Shown piece by piece: positions 1-6,712 of a DNA stretch of 6,712 nt. The position numbers and the translations under genes are program-made. The number at the start of each line of letters is the position of its first letter. The stretch's first letter is position 1. The stretch comes from Cytophagaceae bacterium (lineage in GTDB: Bacteria; Bacteroidota; Bacteroidia; Cytophagales; Spirosomataceae), in the NCBI GenBank assembly GCA_027485075.1, contig JAIXRT010000202.1, positions 1 through 6,712 of the forward strand, in the 5' to 3' direction. The notes beneath the pieces were generated by a model that had not been told where the DNA came from, did no database searches, and worked only from the letters and a program-made list of their open reading frames with translations.

Positions 1-2
1 AC

Positions 3-1181
3 ATGATACACACGATGCGCTGGTTCGGTCCGAACGACCCGGTTTCGTTGATGGATATACGACAAGCCGGGTGTACCGGAGTTGTTACCGCATTACATCA
101 AATTCCCGTGGGGGAGGTTTGGCCCATCGAAGCCATTCAGGAACGGATCTCCATCATTGAAGCGGGTAATAATGATTGGTCTCCTTTGCATTGGTCAGTG
201 GTAGAATCGCTTCCGGTCCACGAGGGAATTAAAAAGGCATTGCCGTCACGCGATGGCTTGATTGAAAACTACAAAACCTCTTTGCGAAATTTAGCCGCTT
301 GCGGAATTAAAACGGTGTGTTATAATTTCATGCCCGTGTTAGATTGGTCCCGGACCAAACTGAATTTCGAGATGCCGGACGGCGCCCGCGCCTTACGATT
401 TGTATGGACGGACTTTGCGGTCTTTGATTTGCATATTTTACAGCGCCCAGGTGCTGCCTCAGATTATTCGCCAGCGGTACAGGCTGCGGCTTCGCAGCGT
501 TTCGCTACCATGTCGGACGAAGAAAAAGAGGAGTTAAAAAATACGGCACTATTAGGCCTTCCGGGTTCCGAAGAAGCGTTTCAATTAGAGAATTTCCAAA
601 GTCTTTTAGACGAATACAAGGCTATTTCTGCGGATCAATTGCGCGAAAATCTGCACTATTTCGTGCGTTTGATTGCACCTTTGGCACAAGAATTAGGCAT
701 TAACCTGTGCATCCATCCTGACGACCCTCCGTTTCCTTTATTAGGGCTACCTCGTGTCGTAAGTACAGAATCGGATTTAGCGGCTTTAATGTCTGCATCT
801 CCGGAACGGGCCAATGGCATTACATTTTGCACCGGATCTTTAGGCGTTCGGGCAGATAATGATTTGCCCCACATGATTCGTCGGTTCGCTGATCGCATTC
901 ATTTCTTGCATTTGCGTGCAACTTTCAGGGAACAAAATGATCCGTTGATTTTTCACGAGGCGCCGCATTTAACGGGCGACGTGGATATGTTTGAAGTCGT
1001 CAAAGCCGTTGTCGAGGAGGAAAAAAGAAAAGGAGGCGAAGGCATTCCGATGCGCCCCGACCATGGTCACCAAATGCTCGATGACCTGAACAAGAAAACC
1101 TATCCTGGCTATTCGGCCATCGGACGTTTACGCGGGCTGGCGGAAATCCGCGGACTTGAATTAGCGATTCGTTCCTTTTTA
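3..1181 (+). other. uxuA: UxuA (D-mannonate dehydratase) domain of the fusion
   Basis: Residues 1-393 cover essentially the whole length of E. coli UxuA (394 aa), a metal-dependent TIM-barrel enzyme of the glucuronate pathway (EC 4.2.1.8). The family metal-site signature residues are present: His238 in IHPDDPP, Cys276 in FCTGS, His303 in HLHLR-like context (FLHLRAT) and Asp353 in RPDHGHQ. Other conserved blocks are RWFGPNDPV (6-14), [15 protein letters not shown] (about 104-118), [36 protein letters not shown] and [16 protein letters not shown]. Residues 55-63 appear to carry a short insertion relative to E. coli before the WSVVES block. The E. coli protein ends soon after ELAI; here the frame continues from ELAIRSFLA straight into a hydrophobic segment. 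Identity is recognised from remembered family sequence, not from a search. Confidence 0.93.
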
Positions 1182-3269
1182 GCTGTGTTTTTTCTCGTTT
1201 GTAGTTTCGCTTTGAAGGCAGATGACGGCTACCGTTTATGGTTGAAATTCGACAAAGTAGCGTCTGCTTCTCGCTATGCGCCCTATGCGCAATCTGTGTC
1301 TTCGGAGTTTCCATCAACTCCCATTTTAGAGACGGCGCGCAAAGAATTGACCAGCGGATTGAAAGGCTTGACGGGCATTTCGCCTTCCAGTTTAGCGAAA
1401 AATGGAAGCATTCAATTTGTGTTGGATTCGAAAATTCCAGCCGAAGGGTTTGAGATTCAGGTCGACCAAAAAGCAAAAATTACCGTCGAAGGTGCCAGTA
1501 TTGTTGGCCGCAAGTCCATCCGCATCAAAGCCAGTTCCGACCGCGGAATTCTGTACGGCGTGTTCGAATTGTTGCGCACGATTCAACAAGAAAAGCCTTT
1601 GGCAGATATCAGCTCTTCGCCCAAAGTAAAATTGCGCATGCTCAATCACTGGGACAATGTGATGGGAACGATCGAGCGTGGATACGCCGGTCAATCACTT
1701 TGGAAATGGTACGAATTACCTGAAACGGTCGACCCGCGCTACACAGATTATGCCCGCGCAAATGCGTCCATCGGGATCAACGCGGTTTCGGTCAACAATG
1801 TCAATGCCTCCGCGCGTTTCATGACACCCGAATATTTAGCGAAAGTCAAAGTCCTTGCCGACGTGTTCCGTCCGTATGGGATTAAATTATTCTTGTCGGT
1901 GAATTTTGCATCCCCTAAAATCCTAGGCCGACTGAAAACTTCGGATCCCTTAGATCCTGAAGTGCGTGCTTGGTGGGCTTCAAAAGCCAAAGATGTTTAC
2001 AGCTACATTCCTGATTTTGGTGGATTCTTGGTTAAAGCAAATTCCGAGGGCGAACCTGGTCCGCAGGAATTTGGGCGCACTCATGCCGACGGCGCAAACA
2101 TGCTCGCCGAGGCCGTGAAACCTTTCAACGGCATTGTCATCTGGCGCGCCTTTGTGTATGCACCCAATCCAAAAGGCGATCGATTCAAAGAAGCCTATAA
2201 TGACTTCAAACCGTTGGACGGGACCTTTGCGAAAAACGTGATTGTTCAGGTGAAAAATGGTCCGATCGACTTCCAACCGCGGGAGCCGTTTCACCCGTTA
2301 TTTGGCGCGATGCCGAAGACACCTTTGGCCTTAGAATTTCAGATTACGCAAGAATACACCGGATTTAGTACGAATATTTTTTACCAATCGATTCTGTTCA
2401 AGGAATGCTTGGATTCGGATACGTACCAAAACGGGAAAGGATCTACCGTCGCGAAAGTCATCGACGGAAGTTTAGGGAATGAACACATTACGATGATGGC
2501 CGGAGTGGCGAATACGGGCTCGGATCGGAATTGGACGGGGCATTTGATGTCGCAGGCCAACTGGTATGCGTTCGGGCGTTTGGCTTGGGATCACACGTTG
2601 AGCTCTTCACAAATTGCGGATGAGTGGGTGAAGCAGACCTTAACGCGCGATGAAAAAGCGGCGAAAACGGCTACGGATATTTTGATGAAATCCCGCGATA
2701 CCTATGTGAAATTTACAACGCCGCTAGGCTTGCACCACGTGATGGGCCAGGGGATTCACTGGGGACCAGAACCGTGGTTGGAGCGGAGCCAACGGCCCGA
2801 CTGGACTTCGATCTACTACCACCGTGCGGATTCGGTTGGCCTAGGTTTTGACCGAAAAGCCACCGGCAGCAATGCGTTGAGTTTGTATCACCCGGAGGTA
2901 GCGAAGCAATGGAACGATCCAGCCAAAACAGATTTGGATTATTTATTGTGGTTTCATCACATCGGTTGGAAGGATAAATTATCATCAGGTCAAACGCTTT
3001 GGGACGAATTCTGCTATCGATACAACACAGGTTTAAAGGAAGTGGAGGCCATGCAAAGGGATTGGGATTCGTTGCAAGGCAAGGTCGATCCGGAAATTTT
3101 TGCGGATGTGCGGGGGCGATTAGCGGCGCAGCAACGCGAGTCGGTTTTATGGCGCGATGCGAATTTACTGTACTTTCAAACCTACTCGAAGTTACCTATT
3201 AGCTATGGTACGCCTGCGCGGACTTTGGCAGAAATAAAAGAAATTGTACGAATTTATCAGCTAAAATAA
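3..3269 (+). CDS. Fused mannonate dehydratase (UxuA) - GH67 alpha-glucuronidase
   Basis: One open frame of 1088 residues carries two complete enzymes. Residues 1-392 are D-mannonate dehydratase (mannonate to 2-keto-3-deoxygluconate); residues 407-1088 are a GH67 alpha-glucuronidase, which removes (4-O-methyl-)glucuronate from xylo-oligosaccharides. Between them, residues 390-406 form a hydrophobic segment ending in Ala-Leu-Lys-Ala that looks like a signal peptide. The start is well supported: [14 protein letters not shown] aligns residue for residue with the N-terminus of E. coli UxuA (MEQTWRWYGPNDPV, from memory), although only 2 nt lie upstream so no promoter can be seen. The stop TAA is 1 nt before the next gene. 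Each half has the normal length and catalytic residues of its family, so neither looks degraded. UxuA and GH67 are normally separate proteins in different compartments; the joined state may be a true fusion, a lost stop codon, or a sequence error. Domain calls are secure; the single-polypeptide state is uncertain. Confidence 0.85.
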   Translation: MIHTMRWFGPNDPVSLMDIRQAGCTGVVTALHQIPVGEVWPIEAIQERISIIEAGNNDWSPLHWSVVESLPVHEGIKKALPSRDGLIENYKTSLRNLAACGIKTVCYNFMPVLDWSRTKLNFEMPDGARALRFVWTDFAVFDLHILQRPGAASDYSPAVQAAASQRFATMSDEEKEELKNTALLGLPGSEEAFQLENFQSLLDEYKAISADQLRENLHYFVRLIAPLAQELGINLCIHPDDPPFPLLGLPRVVSTESDLAALMSASPERANGITFCTGSLGVRADNDLPHMIRRFADRIHFLHLRATFREQNDPLIFHEAPHLTGDVDMFEVVKAVVEEEKRKGGEGIPMRPDHGHQMLDDLNKKTYPGYSAIGRLRGLAEIRGLELAIRSFLAVFFLVCSFALKADDGYRLWLKFDKVASASRYAPYAQSVSSEFPSTPILETARKELTSGLKGLTGISPSSLAKNGSIQFVLDSKIPAEGFEIQVDQKAKITVEGASIVGRKSIRIKASSDRGILYGVFELLRTIQQEKPLADISSSPKVKLRMLNHWDNVMGTIERGYAGQSLWKWYELPETVDPRYTDYARANASIGINAVSVNNVNASARFMTPEYLAKVKVLADVFRPYGIKLFLSVNFASPKILGRLKTSDPLDPEVRAWWASKAKDVYSYIPDFGGFLVKANSEGEPGPQEFGRTHADGANMLAEAVKPFNGIVIWRAFVYAPNPKGDRFKEAYNDFKPLDGTFAKNVIVQVKNGPIDFQPREPFHPLFGAMPKTPLALEFQITQEYTGFSTNIFYQSILFKECLDSDTYQNGKGSTVAKVIDGSLGNEHITMMAGVANTGSDRNWTGHLMSQANWYAFGRLAWDHTLSSSQIADEWVKQTLTRDEKAAKTATDILMKSRDTYVKFTTPLGLHHVMGQGIHWGPEPWLERSQRPDWTSIYYHRADSVGLGFDRKATGSNALSLYHPEVAKQWNDPAKTDLDYLLWFHHIGWKDKLSSGQTLWDEFCYRYNTGLKEVEAMQRDWDSLQGKVDPEIFADVRGRLAAQQRESVLWRDANLLYFQTYSKLPISYGTPARTLAEIKEIVRIYQLK
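1170..1220 (+). other. Embedded signal peptide / membrane segment at the fusion seam
   Basis: Codons 390-406 encode [17 protein letters not shown]: one Arg, a hydrophobic core of about 12-13 residues, then an A-L-K-A ending that fits signal peptidase I (Ala at -3 would be A403 or L404, Ala406 at -1), followed by DDGYRLW, the usual beginning of mature GH67 enzymes. The segment therefore looks like the original signal sequence of the glucuronidase. In the joined protein it would sit after a 389-residue cytoplasmic enzyme and could act as an internal signal-anchor (N-in, C-out). The one cysteine (C400) is preceded by Val, so it is not a good lipobox. The run of five T at 1176-1180 lies exactly at this seam: one T fewer would read TTT TAG and end UxuA at residue 392. 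Confidence 0.75.
1221..3266 (+). other. GH67 alpha-glucuronidase domain of the fusion
   Basis: Residues 407-1088 (682 aa) correspond in length to a mature GH67 enzyme (Cellvibrio GlcA67A precursor is about 730 aa). An N-terminal beta/alpha domain spans about 407-540; the TIM barrel opens with MLNHWDN at 546-552; a helical C-terminal domain follows to the end, with [15 protein letters not shown] (from 911) and [14 protein letters not shown]. The catalytic set is intact: Glu682 in [10 protein letters not shown] is the expected acid, and Asp756 ([10 protein letters not shown]) and Glu784 (FQITQEY) match the paired base residues. The spacing Asp756-Glu784 is 28 residues, the same as Asp365-Glu393 in GlcA67A, and Glu682-Asp756 is 74 against 73. 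The expected substrate is the terminal (4-O-methyl-)glucuronic acid on aldouronic acids from glucuronoxylan. No xylanase or GH43/GH10 gene lies in this window. The family call is very secure; the location (periplasm) is inferred from the preceding signal-like segment. Confidence 0.93.
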
Positions 3270-3270
3270 G

Positions 3271-4029
3271 ATGCAACAACCATTCTCATTACAGGGGCGC
3301 GTGGCGCTCATCACGGGTGGCGGAACCGGAATCGGATACGACATCGCGAAGTGCTTTTTAGCGTCCGGCGCAACGGTTGTGATAACCGGTCGGCGCGCAG
3401 ATGTCCTCAAAGAAGCTGCGGCTAGCCTAGGTGCAGGAGCCCATTATGCGGTGAATGATGTGTCTGATTTGAACTTAACGGCACAGCTGGTAACGGGTTT
3501 AGTGGCGCAGTATGGCGCCATCGATATCCTTGTTAATAACGCGGGCATCAACATGAAGCGCCCTGCTGTGGAAGTTTCAGACGACGATTTTGCCAACATT
3601 ATCAATGTGAATTTGAATGCCGTTTTTGCGCTAACCCGTGAAGTGGGGAAACATATGTTGGAAAGAGGTAAAGGTTCGATCATCATGATTTCGTCCATGG
3701 CGGCTTATTACGGCATCGATCGCGTGGCGGCATATGCGTCGTCAAAAACCGGTATTTATGGGTTGGTGCGTGTGCTGGCTTCGGAGTGGTCGGGTAAAGG
3801 TGTTCGTGTGAATGCCATTGCACCTGGATTTATTGAAACGGCGATGAGTCGGACTGCCATGAATTCGGATCCGGATCGGAAGCACAAGGCGATGGATCGC
3901 ACGCCGATGGGCTATTTCGGGAAACCGGAGGATATTGGTTGGGCCGCGGTGTATTTAGCATCGGATGCATCCAATTACGTAACAGGCGTCTCAATCCCGG
4001 TTGACGGCGGGAATTCAATCGGATTCTAA
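3271..4029 (+). CDS. Short-chain dehydrogenase (probable fructuronate reductase)
   Basis: A 252-residue classical SDR with all key motifs: cofactor glycine motif TGGGTGIG (15-22), Asp63 in the NDV block, NNAG (89-92), catalytic Asn114 (NVNLNAVF), Ser142 (ISSM), Tyr155 and Lys159 (YASSK), then APGFIET and a C-terminal VDGGNSIGF. Arg41-Arg42 after the second beta strand suggest NADP(H) preference, an inference. The sequence resembles gluconate 5-dehydrogenase / KduD-like SDRs. Placed between uxuA and a hexuronate transporter, the most economical role is D-fructuronate to D-mannonate reduction, replacing the unrelated long-chain UxuB of E. coli; the uxuB-annotated gene of Bacillus subtilis is also an SDR. 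KduD-type 2-keto-3-deoxygluconate oxidoreductase or gluconate 5-dehydrogenase are alternatives. ATG lies 1 nt after the preceding stop, with an A-rich leader and no Shine-Dalgarno; the stop overlaps the next start. SDR family is certain, substrate is not. Confidence 0.9.
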   Translation: MQQPFSLQGRVALITGGGTGIGYDIAKCFLASGATVVITGRRADVLKEAAASLGAGAHYAVNDVSDLNLTAQLVTGLVAQYGAIDILVNNAGINMKRPAVEVSDDDFANIINVNLNAVFALTREVGKHMLERGKGSIIMISSMAAYYGIDRVAAYASSKTGIYGLVRVLASEWSGKGVRVNAIAPGFIETAMSRTAMNSDPDRKHKAMDRTPMGYFGKPEDIGWAAVYLASDASNYVTGVSIPVDGGNSIGF

Positions 4030-4031
4030 TG
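4027..4031 (+). promoter_or_regulatory. TAATG stop-start overlap, SDR to transporter
   Basis: The dehydrogenase stop TAA (4027-4029) shares its last base with the transporter ATG (4029-4031). No Shine-Dalgarno sequence precedes this start, so translation of the transporter is probably coupled to termination of the dehydrogenase. The coupling itself is inferred from the geometry. Confidence 0.7.
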
Positions 4032-5297
4032 AAAGGAAATTATCGGTGGGTGGTGGTTGCCCTCTTGTTTTTTGCGACGACGATTAACTATTTGGATCGC
4101 CAGGTGATCGGCTTATTGAAGCCTACGCTGGAGAAAGAATTAAACTGGTCGGAAACCGATTATAGTTTCATCGTGATGTGTTTCACGGCGTCGTATGCAA
4201 TCGGATTATTAGCATTCGGAAAAGTGATTGATAAGATCGGTTCCAAAATGGGCTATGCCATTTCGATTGTTATTTGGTCGATTGCGGCGATGGCACATGC
4301 CTTGGCGAAAACGACATTTGGTTTTGGTGCGGCACGGGCTGCGTTGGGCGCGGGCGAGGCGGGAAATTTTCCGGCAGCGATTAAGACGGTGGCAGAATGG
4401 TTTCCTAAAAGAGAACGAGCTTTAGCTACGGGTATTTTTAATTCGGGGGCAAACATTGGGGCGATGGTCGCGCCGATTATGGTGCCGTGGATTTTGGGAG
4501 CTTATGGCTGGGAGGAGGCGTTTCTGATTACGGGTGCAATTGGATTTATTTGGTTGGCCTTATGGTGGTGGTTTTATGAGATTCCGGCTAAGCACAAATC
4601 CGTGACGCCCGAAGAATTAGCGCACATTCAAAACGAGGAGGAAGATGTGACCGAAGTTGCGCCCATTGCTTGGGGTAAACTTTTCGGGTATCGCCAAACC
4701 TGGGTTTTCATCGTCGGCAAGTTTTTCACCGATCCGATCTGGTGGTTTTTCTTGTTTTGGTTGCCGTCGTATTTCTCGACGACTTTCGCGCTGGACTTGA
4801 AAAAGCCAAGTTTACATTTAGCGATTTTGTTTACGTGCACGTCGATCGGTAGTATTGGCGGCGGGTATATTTCCGGGTATTTTATCAAGAAAGGTTGGCC
4901 GGTATATAAGGCGCGCAAATATTCGATGTTCTTTTTTGCGTTGTGTGCCGTGCCGATTATCGGGGCGCGTTGGGCGACGGATATTTGGCAGGCGGTATTT
5001 TTAATTAGCATAGCGGCCTCGGCACATCAGGCGTGGTCGGCAAATATTTTTACCACCGTATCTGATATGTTCCCGAAGCATGCGGTTTCTTCGGTGGTGG
5101 GAATTGGTGGTTTGGCGGGCTCATTGGGTGGTGTGATTTTCCCATATATTATTGGCGTAATTTTAGATTCCTACAAGGCAGACCAGGCTTTGTCGGCCGG
5201 ATATAATGTTATATTTGTGGCTTGTGGCTGCGCGTATTTATTTGCGTGGTTGCTTATTCATTTCATTTCGCCTCGAATGGAGGCGGTTAAATCGTAG
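4029..5297 (+). CDS. MFS hexuronate transporter (ExuT/ACS type)
   Basis: A 422-residue inner-membrane protein of the major facilitator superfamily, best matched to the anion:cation symporter group that includes ExuT (galacturonate/glucuronate-H+ symport). About twelve helices can be drawn: roughly 7-23, 45-65, 76-94, 98-115, 133-155, 164-184, then a charged central loop 185-222, and 223-246, 262-284, 296-314, 321-341, 353-378, 391-411. Recognisable family blocks are NYLDRQVIGLLKPTL (20-34), the helix 2-3 loop motif GKVIDKIGSK (64-73), RAALGAGEAGNFPAAIK (103-119), EWFPKRERALATGIFNSG (123-140) and MFPKHAVSSVVGIGG (347-361). Length is typical. It sits directly behind the hexuronate dehydrogenase and before an exported sugar-active protein, which supports glucuronate (or a derivative) as cargo. 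Related ACS members carry other sugar acids such as glucarate or gluconate, so the exact substrate is inferred from context. Confidence 0.9.
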   Translation: MKGNYRWVVVALLFFATTINYLDRQVIGLLKPTLEKELNWSETDYSFIVMCFTASYAIGLLAFGKVIDKIGSKMGYAISIVIWSIAAMAHALAKTTFGFGAARAALGAGEAGNFPAAIKTVAEWFPKRERALATGIFNSGANIGAMVAPIMVPWILGAYGWEEAFLITGAIGFIWLALWWWFYEIPAKHKSVTPEELAHIQNEEEDVTEVAPIAWGKLFGYRQTWVFIVGKFFTDPIWWFFLFWLPSYFSTTFALDLKKPSLHLAILFTCTSIGSIGGGYISGYFIKKGWPVYKARKYSMFFFALCAVPIIGARWATDIWQAVFLISIAASAHQAWSANIFTTVSDMFPKHAVSSVVGIGGLAGSLGGVIFPYIIGVILDSYKADQALSAGYNVIFVACGCAYLFAWLLIHFISPRMEAVKS

Positions 5298-5301
5298 ACC
5301 T

Positions 5302-6234
5302 ATGAAAAAATTATTGATTGCGTTAATGGCATTTTCGTCCAGCGCTTTGGCACAGGGGCACCATCCGTTAGAAGGTGCGTGGGATTTAACAGTTTCGATG
5401 GAAAATCGGAACGGGGGTGTGTCGACAGCGCCATCTTGGTTGCAGGTTCGCCATTCCGGATTGCGGACATTGACTGGGCATTTTGTGGGGGATGGCGGTT
5501 CGGCGCGTCCCATCGCTGAAGTGTTTTTTAAGGATGGCCATGTGTCGTTTAAGATTCCACCACAGTGGGAGAAGGAGGATGCGTATTTGTCATTTGAGGG
5601 AGATTTGAAAGATGGAAAATTAACGGGGACATTGGTTAAGCCAAACGGGAAATCGATGGCATTTACAGGTGTTCGCGCGCCTTCGTTGTGGCGTTCATCG
5701 GAGCCTACATGGGGTAAGCCAATATCATTATTGAATGGAAAAGATTTGACTGGTTGGAAGGCTTTGGGCCCGAAGAATCAGTGGGTTGTGGAGAATGGCG
5801 TGATGAAGAGTGCGGCTTCGGGAGCGAATATTTGTACCGAGCAAAAGTTTACGGATTTCAAATTGCATATTGAATTCCGTTTGCCGCCAGGAAGTAATAG
5901 CGGGGTGTATTTGCGTGGACGTTATGAGGTTCAGGTGGAAGATAGCTATGGAAAAGAGCCATATAGCATTTATTTAGGCGGAATTTATGGGTTTATCGAC
6001 CCCTTGTTCCAAGCAGCAAAACCATCGGGGGAATGGCAAACCTACGATATCACTTTAGTGGGACGTAAAGTTTCAGTTACGTTAAATGGTCAAAAAGTAA
6101 TCATCGAGCAAAACATTCCCGGCATCACAGGCGGCGCGATGGATAGCGATGAGGCTGCACCAGGTCCGATTATGATTCAAGGGGATCATGGTCCGGTAGA
6201 ATATAGAAACATTGTAATTACTCCAGCGAAATAA
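5302..6234 (+). CDS. Exported DUF1080 / 3-keto-disaccharide hydrolase family protein
   Basis: A 310-residue secreted protein. The start at 5302 gives a clean signal peptide, MKKLLIALMAFSSSALA, with likely cleavage after Ala17 (ALA-QG); there is no lipobox. A start further upstream in the same frame would run inside the transporter gene and lose this signal peptide. Two regions are visible. Residues about 22-127 are beta-rich (EGAWDLTVSM, LTGHFVGDGG, GDLKDGKLTGTLV) and look like a small beta-barrel or sandwich domain, name unknown to me. Residues about 136-308 are the DUF1080 fold (PF06439): SLLNGKDLTGWK (142-153), WVVENGVMKS, FKLHIEFRLPPGSNSGVYLRG (186-206), GEWQTYDI and IQGDHGPVEYRNI (292-304). 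Some members of this family hydrolyse 3-keto-glycosides; many are untested. The gene begins 4 nt after the transporter stop. A role on oligosaccharides or modified glycosides in the periplasm is inferred. Confidence 0.88.
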   Translation: MKKLLIALMAFSSSALAQGHHPLEGAWDLTVSMENRNGGVSTAPSWLQVRHSGLRTLTGHFVGDGGSARPIAEVFFKDGHVSFKIPPQWEKEDAYLSFEGDLKDGKLTGTLVKPNGKSMAFTGVRAPSLWRSSEPTWGKPISLLNGKDLTGWKALGPKNQWVVENGVMKSAASGANICTEQKFTDFKLHIEFRLPPGSNSGVYLRGRYEVQVEDSYGKEPYSIYLGGIYGFIDPLFQAAKPSGEWQTYDITLVGRKVSVTLNGQKVIIEQNIPGITGGAMDSDEAAPGPIMIQGDHGPVEYRNIVITPAK

Positions 6235-6236
6235 TG
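6232..6236 (+). promoter_or_regulatory. TAATG stop-start overlap, DUF1080 to YeiH-like gene
   Basis: The DUF1080 stop TAA (6232-6234) shares one base with the ATG (6234-6236) of the membrane protein that follows. The same arrangement is seen at 4027-4031, which argues that the membrane protein belongs to the same transcript and is translationally coupled. Confidence 0.7.
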
Positions 6237-6712
6237 AAAAAGAGCATTTTAACAGAAGATTGGACGGTTGTCCTTTTTGGATTTATCATCATCGGAGTTG
6301 CCCTAGTAGGGGTGAAAATTCCGTCCCCATCTTTTGGCTGGGAAACTGCAAGTGATTTAACAGAAAAAGTGCTTACAGCGGCCAACTTAATCAAGCTCGG
6401 TCAGATTTTTGTTTTCACTTTTATAATCGCCTTGCTCGCTGCTAGTGTATTAGGCAAAAGTGTCACAGGAACAGCCAAAGGCTTCCCCATTGTCTTCGTG
6501 CTTACCTCGCTCGCCTTAGTGCTTGCGGGCAATGCATTTTTGAAAAATTGGAATCTGGAAGCGGTGATCTTTAGCTTAACAATCGGATTGTTGTTAAGCA
6601 ATTTCTTCACCTTGCCAGCCTGGTTAACGGAAACACTTTCGACCGAATTATTCGTAAAAATTGGTTTGATTTTATTGGGTACGAGTGTGATTTTTGGGGA
6701 CATTTTGAAAGC
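6234..6712 (+). CDS. YeiH/UPF0324-type membrane protein, partial (3' end outside window)
   Basis: An open frame of 159 codons plus two bases runs off the window; no stop is reached. The product starts MKKSILTEDWTVVLFG and is strongly hydrophobic, with likely helices at about 11-27, 55-74, 84-102, 109-126 and 138-157. The block LSTELFVKIGLILLGTSVIF (135-154) preceded by GLLLSNFFTLPAWL (118-131) resembles the conserved region of the YeiH family (PF03601), where a P-W/L... R/STE-F-x-K-x-GL-x-LLGxxILF pattern is typical. The family is annotated as putative sulfate exporters, but transport has little direct proof. It overlaps the DUF1080 stop by 1 nt, so it is probably an operon member. About half the protein or less is visible, so family assignment rests on one conserved block; the membrane nature is clear. 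Confidence 0.78.
   Translation, partial: MKKSILTEDWTVVLFGFIIIGVALVGVKIPSPSFGWETASDLTEKVLTAANLIKLGQIFVFTFIIALLAASVLGKSVTGTAKGFPIVFVLTSLALVLAGNAFLKNWNLEAVIFSLTIGLLLSNFFTLPAWLTETLSTELFVKIGLILLGTSVIFGDILK

Noticed and set aside
1031..1052. AGGAGG followed by an in-frame ATG at 1050, as an internal start for GH67
   Set aside because: Spacing from AGGAGG to ATG is 13 nt, the bases encode conserved UxuA residues (KGGEG...PMRPDHG), and the product would carry about 40 extra residues ahead of the signal-like segment. Not excluded but weak.
1188..1205. Lipobox at Cys400 in the embedded signal segment
   Set aside because: The residue before Cys is Val instead of Gly/Ala/Ser, and the Ala-Leu-Lys-Ala site just downstream fits signal peptidase I better.
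1000..1476. Antisense open frame of 158 codons across the fusion seam
   Set aside because: The translation shows no family features and is fully covered by the two strongly conserved domains on the + strand, so it is a coding shadow.
3866..3883. Palindrome-like GGATCCGGATC stretch as an operator
   Set aside because: It lies in the middle of the SDR coding region and encodes ordinary residues (SDPDR); no repeat of it is seen near gene starts.
4628..5011. Antisense open frame of 127 codons inside the transporter
   Set aside because: No recognisable motif, and it lies opposite conserved transmembrane helices of the MFS gene.
5279..5283. GGAGG as ribosome binding site for the DUF1080 gene
   Set aside because: It is 18 nt from the ATG at 5302, too far to act as a normal Shine-Dalgarno, and it is part of the transporter coding sequence.
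5206..5301. Upstream in-frame ATG for the DUF1080 gene at 5206
   Set aside because: It lies within the transporter's last helix region and would place 32 arginine-rich residues before a textbook signal peptide. The ATG at 5302, 4 nt after the transporter stop, is far more plausible.
6401..6703. Antisense open frame near the window end
   Set aside because: The + strand here continues a YeiH-like membrane protein that runs past the window edge; the antisense product is Lys/Asn-rich with no features.

Overview
The window looks like part of one polycistronic operon for using glucuronic acid released from plant xylan, probably from a member of the Bacteroidota. This placement is an inference. It rests on secreted GH67 and DUF1080 enzymes beside cytoplasmic hexuronate genes, starts that lack Shine-Dalgarno sequences at normal spacing and often have A-rich leaders, and mixed, moderate base composition. 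No rRNA or other marker gene is present to confirm it. All genes lie on the + strand and fill the window almost without gaps: junctions are 1 nt, an overlap of 1 nt, 4 nt, and an overlap of 1 nt. I see no tRNA, rRNA, CRISPR array, insertion sequence, promoter or terminator.

Layout: (i) 3..3269 is one uninterrupted 1088-residue reading frame that joins a full-length mannonate dehydratase (UxuA, residues 1-392) to a full-length GH67 alpha-glucuronidase (residues 407-1088). A sequence that looks like the glucuronidase's own signal peptide is embedded at the seam (390-406). (ii) 3271..4029 is a short-chain dehydrogenase, best read as a fructuronate/mannonate oxidoreductase. (iii) 4029..5297 is a 12-helix MFS transporter of the hexuronate (ExuT/ACS) type. 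(iv) 5302..6234 is an exported DUF1080 (3-keto-disaccharide hydrolase family) protein. (v) 6234..6712 is the 5' part of a YeiH/UPF0324-type membrane protein that runs off the window.

Inferred pathway: the glucuronidase removes (4-O-methyl-)glucuronate from xylo-oligosaccharides, probably in the periplasm. The MFS protein imports it, an isomerase not seen here (UxaC) would make fructuronate, the dehydrogenase would reduce this to mannonate, and UxuA would dehydrate mannonate to 2-keto-3-deoxygluconate. The roles of the DUF1080 and YeiH-like proteins are open.

The most notable observation is the fusion. A cytoplasmic sugar-acid dehydratase and a normally exported glycosidase share one frame, and no standard start codon would give a separately secreted glucuronidase. 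It is either a real membrane-spanning two-compartment enzyme, two proteins made through an unusual start, or a one-base frameshift or sequencing error at a T5 run.
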